Shown one piece after another: positions 59,259 to 64,000 of a stretch of DNA of 64,000 nt. This stretch comes from Xylona heveae TC161 (lineage: Eukaryota > Ascomycota > Xylonomycetes > Xylonales > Xylonaceae), in NCBI RefSeq assembly GCF_001619985.1, contig NW_017264193.1, positions 2,671,726 to 2,735,725 of the forward strand. Reading direction: 5' to 3'. The position numbers and the translations under genes are program-made. The number at the start of each line of letters is the position of its first letter. The first letter of the stretch is position 1. Below the pieces are notes generated by a model. That model was not told where the DNA came from. It saw nothing but the letters and a program-made list of their open reading frames with translations, and searched no databases.

Positions 59259-62200
59259 ATGCCTATTCCGAAAAGCTCACCGTCATCTGGCCAAACCCCC
59301 AAAAAGCAGCAGACAATCTCAAGTTTCTTCACCCCCAAATGCTCAGCTCCTCCAGCAGTGAAAGCCGATAAAGCCCCCTCCGGAGATGCTTTGCGAAGTG
59401 CTGGGCCCAACGGGCAATTGAATAGCGACAGCTTGTTTTTAAGTGATGACGAAGAGCCACCACTTTCGGGCAGCCGCCGTCAAAATTCGGCCTCAAAACG
59501 AGGCCCAAACCGAGACAGCGATGACCTTAACTATACAGATGATGACGATACTTCTGAACCACCGGCGAAAAGATCCAAGGCTCTTAAAGACACAGTGACA
59601 AATCTAGTCCCGACAAGTCATGACCGTGAAAATGCAAGCTCCCGGCAACACCATCATTCTCATACAGCACAAAAGCTCAACAAATCGGATCGAACTTCGA
59701 AATACCTTTTCTCCAGTTCCCCCGTTCCCGCTCCCACAGAAGCAGAAGATGGAAAGGTTCAGGCCGAAAAAGATAGACTGCATCGGAAATTTATAAAGAA
59801 GCTTGGCCGGCCAGATAGCTTTGCCGAATTAAGGAGAAGAAATCGGATCATCGATGAAGACGGTGGAGGAACAGAGGCCGCAGAGGGCGAAGAGGACGAA
59901 GACGAAGCGCCTGCAGAGAAACCAAAAGCAAAACGAGGTGGTTCTGGAAAGGGTGCATCGAGCAAATTGACGCCTATGGAGCGGCAAGTCATCGAGATAA
60001 AGAAGAAACACATGGACACGATTCTTGTCGTTGAGGTTGGATACAAATTCAGGTTTTTTGGCGAAGATGCGCGCATTGCTGCAAAGGAATTGTCTATCGT
60101 TTGTATACCTGGGAAGATGCGGTTCGACGAGCGTAAGTGCTCGTGTTAGTCCTCGTTCATGTGGAAATTCTAAAATTTTTTGTAGACCCGTCCGAAGCAC
60201 ACCTGGATCGGTTCGCCTCAGCGAGTATTCCTGTACACCGTCTCCATGTTCATGTCAAACGACTAGTTGCTGCTGGTCATAAAGTTGGAGTTGTCCGGCA
60301 ATTGGAGACTGCTGCTCTGAAGGCCGCAGGCGACAATCGGAACGCCCCATTTGTAAGAAAGCTCACCAATCTTTATACCAAGGGCACTTACATCGACGAT
60401 ATTGAGGGACTGGGCGAGTCTGTGGATGGGCCATCTGGAGGAGCTCCGGCATCTGGTCATCTATTGTGTATCACCGAAACCAATGCCAAAGGCTGGGGAA
60501 CGGATGAAAAGGTTCATGTTGGAATCATAGCAGTGCAACCAGCTACAGGAGACGTCATATATGATGACTTTGAGGACGGATTTATGAGAAGCGAAATTGA
60601 AACCCGACTTCTGCATATCTCGCCCTGCGAGTTTTTAATTGTAGGTGAGCTTTCCAAAGCCACCGAAAAGCTCGTTCATCACCTATCAGGAAGCAAATCC
60701 AATGTATTCGGCGATCGCATTCGTGTTGAAAGAGTTGGAAAGCCGAAGACCGTGGCTGCTCAATCATACAGTCATGTAGCGAAATTTTATGCCGGCAAGA
60801 TGAAGTCATCCAGCTCCGAAGCGGATTCCTCTGCGAGCACTCTTCTAGATAAAGTCCTCGCCCTTTCTGAGCCTGTCACTATATGTCTCTCTGCGATGAT
60901 TACCCACCTAACCGACTATGGCCTCGAGCACGTCTTCGATCTGACCAAATATTTTCAGTCATTCAGTGCTCGCTCACACATGCTTCTGAATGGAAACACT
61001 CTTACAAGTCTGGAACTTTACAAAAACCAGACAGATAACAATGAGAAGGGAAGCTTGTTTTGGGCGTTAGATCGAACTCAGACGCGGTTCGGCCAACGTC
61101 TTCTGAGGAAGTGGGTTGGTCGGCCTTTGCTGGATAAAGGAAAATTGGAGGAGAGAGTGGCCGCTGTAGAAGAGCTTCTGGAAGGTAACCAAAGTGCCGC
61201 CGTCGAAAAGCTAAAAGGGTTGCTTTCAAGGACGAAGAGTGATCTTGAGAAAAGTTTAATAAGAATATATTACGGAAAGGTGAGTCGGCGCCTTGGAATA
61301 TGTTTGCGATTACTGAACTGATATATCTGCAGTGCACCCGTCATGAGCTTCTGACCGTGCTCCAGACGCTGCAGCGAATAGCGGACGAATTTGGCCATGT
61401 CAAATCCCCAGAGAATGCTGGATTTAAGTCAGATATTATCAGCAAAGCTATTGCAAATCTTCCAGTGATATCTGAAGTTATTGTCGGCTTCTTAGAGAAG
61501 ATCAACCCGGAGGCCGCCAAGAACGATGACAAATATTCCTTTTTCCGTGAAAATGAGGAAACGGAAGATATTACAGAACACAAGATGGTATTTCTCGTAA
61601 GCCCTAAAGAGATTGCCGTATTACAGTTAACAATAACAAGGGAATCGCCGGAGTTGAGCATGAGCTTGACGACCATCGAGCTGTTGCTGCTGAAAAGGTG
61701 GGCAAACGGAAAGTTGACTATGTGACAGTAGCTGGCATCGAGGTAAGTGTCAGATTTCCTGCCCCTTGAATCATAGCTAATACGCTGCAGTACCTTATAG
61801 AAATGGACAATACCCAGCTTAAAAAGGTGCCCGCTTCGTGGGTCAAAGTCAGTGGCACGAAGAAAGTCTCTCGGTTTCATACGCCCGAGGTCACTCGTCT
61901 TATACGAGAGCGCGATCAGCACAAGGAATCCTTGGCTGCAGCTTGCGATGCTGCCTTTTCATCATTGCTCAGAGATATTTCCTTGCGCTATCAAGACCTT
62001 CGGGATTGTATTCAATCACTGGCCACCCTTGATTGCTTAGTCTCTCTGGCCGAGGTTGCTGGTCAGCCAGGCTACGTGAAGCCAGAATATACAGACGACG
62101 CCTGCGTCTGCGTTAAAGAAGGCCGTCATCCTATGGTTGAGCAACTTTTGCTCGAAAGCTATGTTCCTAATGATATTGACCTTTCATCCCATGCCACTCG

Positions 62201-63018
62201 TGCGCTTCTCATCACCGGACCCAATATGGGTGGTAAATCAAGCTACGTTCGTCAAGTAGCTCTGATTTCCATCATGGGTCAAATAGGATCATATGTTCCT
62301 GCCTCTTACGCCAAGCTCGGCATGCTGGATGCCGTATTTACAAGGATGGGTGCGTTCGACAATATGATGGCCGGAGAGTCAACATTCATGGTAGAACTCT
62401 CGGAAACTTCAGATATTCTGAAGCAAGCAACATCGCGGTCCCTTGTCATTCTCGATGAGCTTGGTCGCGGAACCTCAACCCACGATGGTGTTGCTATTGC
62501 TCAAGCAGTCCTTGATTACATTGTTCGCGAGACCAAGAGCCTAACTCTGTTCATCACCCATTATCAGAGTCTAAGTACCTTGACTCGAGGGTTTCCTGAT
62601 GGCGAGCTAAAGAATGTGCATATGAAATTCACTGAGAGGGGCGAAGACGGTCGCGATATTACCTTTCTTTATGAAATTGGTGAGGGTGTCGCCCATCGAT
62701 CGTATGGGTAAGTTTTATATCAACGCCTGATAATTACCATAATCACAAGCTTACACTGGTCAGTTTGAATGTTGCTCGTTTAGCCAACGTGCCTAGTTCG
62801 GTATTGGAGCTTGCCGCTGTTAAATCTAAGGAATTGGAAGAAAATGTAAAGGACAAGACGTTCTCCAATATGTAAGCTAACTCCGCAAGAAAACTTGTGA
62901 TATTGAAAAAGATAGAACGCTAACGCTGCTTTCCAGTTCGACGCTCTTGCAAAATGTAATGGCAGAATCCGCCAGTGATCACTTTGAGCAACTTGTTACC
63001 GGTATTGATCAGCTTTGA
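59259..63018 (+). CDS. MSH3: DNA mismatch repair protein MSH3 (1143 aa)
   Basis: Partner of MSH2 in MutS-beta, which binds insertion/deletion loops. Exons 59259-60132, 60186-61279, 61333-61587, 61641-61742, 61791-62707, 62764-62871, 62937-63018. A PCNA-binding PIP box, QQTISSFF (residues 17-24), opens the protein; then an acidic/basic disordered region. Domain I begins [35 protein letters not shown]. The core shows [37 protein letters not shown], Walker [14 protein letters not shown] (about 918), [21 protein letters not shown], Walker [17 protein letters not shown] and THYQSL. Intron 3 ends in AAG: the alternative CAG would break the conserved GIAGVE block. The frame opens upstream of the ATG, but residues before it lack a start codon. 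Confidence 0.96.
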
Positions 63019-64000
63019 TTGTAATGGTTCAAGCCACTTCTAGACTTTCGGTGTTTTCTGAGTTCATAATCTACGGGCATGCATTCTGTACTCCCAGATA
63101 TCTGTATGCTACATCGAGCAAAAAGGCGTTTGTTTCATGCTCACTGGTCTGCATTTTACGTCTCTTTTTGGGTTAGACATGAGCATTATCAGCATAGTGG
63201 AGGGGAGTCTCGATTTTCACTCAACATTCTTTAGATTTTCGGGAGTCGGGACCAAGGATATTTTCCTTTTGGAGTGGCATGTACTTTGCATAAAAGCCAA
63301 ATTCTTTCTCTAGTACCGTTCGCAATTTGGCCTATCACTTCTCTCCCAACAAGTGAAATCGAAGTCGCAGTTCCTTCTTGTAACAGAACTGCTTAAGTGC
63401 TTGTTGAAGATAAGCGGTGAGATGTTTGATAGCAACTCTCATGCTACTCACCTTCTTAACACAGTTCGGAGTGTTTAGATATTTCAAATTACTTCTAAAA
63501 ATTCAGCATTTTGGTATTTAAATAGACTCAATTCTTATTAGAAATTTATCATGGGCATAAGACATTTTGGCTGACATTCTGCCCCTTCGATCGTTACTTT
63601 GGAGAGTAAAGTGGAGGTCAGCTCAGCTGCTATCTCTGAAATAACCATTGTCGCTGGCGTTGAAGCATACATCCCTGAATCCTTATCGACTTCATCAACA
63701 TAGATGCAACCCAGAACAAATCTGGAAATCTATTATAACATTGAAATGAAACCATCGCTAGAAATAGGTCTTTCTCGAGCTTCTTTTTAATTACCTGCCA
63801 GCCATTCAATCTGTAGTCAATATCGAACAGATACAATCTACTTATTTTCAAGTAGCACTATACTAGTTCTACTTTTTCTAGTGTGTAAAATGTATGTAAG
63901 GCTTACGATAAGGTTATATTTTCTTCTTTCCATAATTATAGAATATCCTAAACCATAAAGGATAAGATCATAAGGGTTAGATTATTTTACTAGAATATGA
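63019..64000. other. A/T-rich gene-free end of window
   Basis: Downstream of MSH3. From about 63440 the sequence becomes markedly A/T-rich, and the last 120 bp are dominated by TAAGG/ATAAG/TTATA words. No coding frame. It could be the edge of an A/T-rich block, but the window stops too soon to tell. Confidence 0.5.

Overview
The window is nuclear DNA from a filamentous ascomycete (Pezizomycotina). Pointers are many short introns (about 50-180 nt, GTAAGT-like donors, CTRAC-like branch sites), CYP61/ERG5 of ergosterol synthesis, a fungal SRPK-like kinase family, a DUF2293 protein, BEM46, and P450s of fungal families. Several proteins look closest to Eurotiomycete homologues as I remember them, but the genus cannot be fixed by eye. 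I assembled 20 protein-coding genes by checking splice phase at every junction. About 63 introns are implied. No rRNA, tRNA, CRISPR, intact transposon or virus-derived element was found.

Layout. 0-10 kb: an unrecognised three-exon gene (-), an SRPK-like kinase (-), phosphopantothenate-cysteine ligase CAB2 (+), a DUF2293 protein (-), an Asp/Glu/hydantoin racemase DCG1 (+). 9.5-22 kb: Mediator kinase CDK8/SSN3 (-), acetyl-CoA acetyltransferase ERG10 with a mitochondrial-type leader (+), C-22 sterol desaturase ERG5 (-), an 11-exon P450 (-) and a CYP7/8-like P450 (+), the last two sharing a divergent promoter. 23-37 kb: glycerol-3-phosphate dehydrogenase (+), a PHO80-type cyclin (-), proteasome subunit beta-1 PRE3 (-), the hydrolase BEM46 (+), a second SRPK-like kinase (+). 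36.6-45 kb: a TBC-domain protein (-) and a complete ten-exon telomerase reverse transcriptase (-). 47-63 kb: a DH-BAR-SH3 RhoGEF (+), an NF-X1/FAP1 zinc-finger protein (-), mismatch-repair MSH3 (+). The last 1 kb is A/T-rich and gene-free.

Most genes are housekeeping. The only hint of a specialised locus is 11.6-22 kb, where a thiolase, a sterol desaturase and two unassigned P450s are contiguous; no terpene cyclase or other scaffold-forming enzyme lies in the window.

The strongest unusual signals are: (i) roughly a quarter of the introns appear to end in AAG rather than CAG/TAG; (ii) the catalytic threonine of PRE3 lies on a 15-nt in-frame microexon; (iii) two GC-AG introns; (iv) a TBC protein lacking both catalytic fingers; (v) two SRPK-like kinases with altered catalytic loops and presequence-like N-termini; (vi) stem-loop-forming, ACGCG-rich DNA upstream of the telomerase gene.
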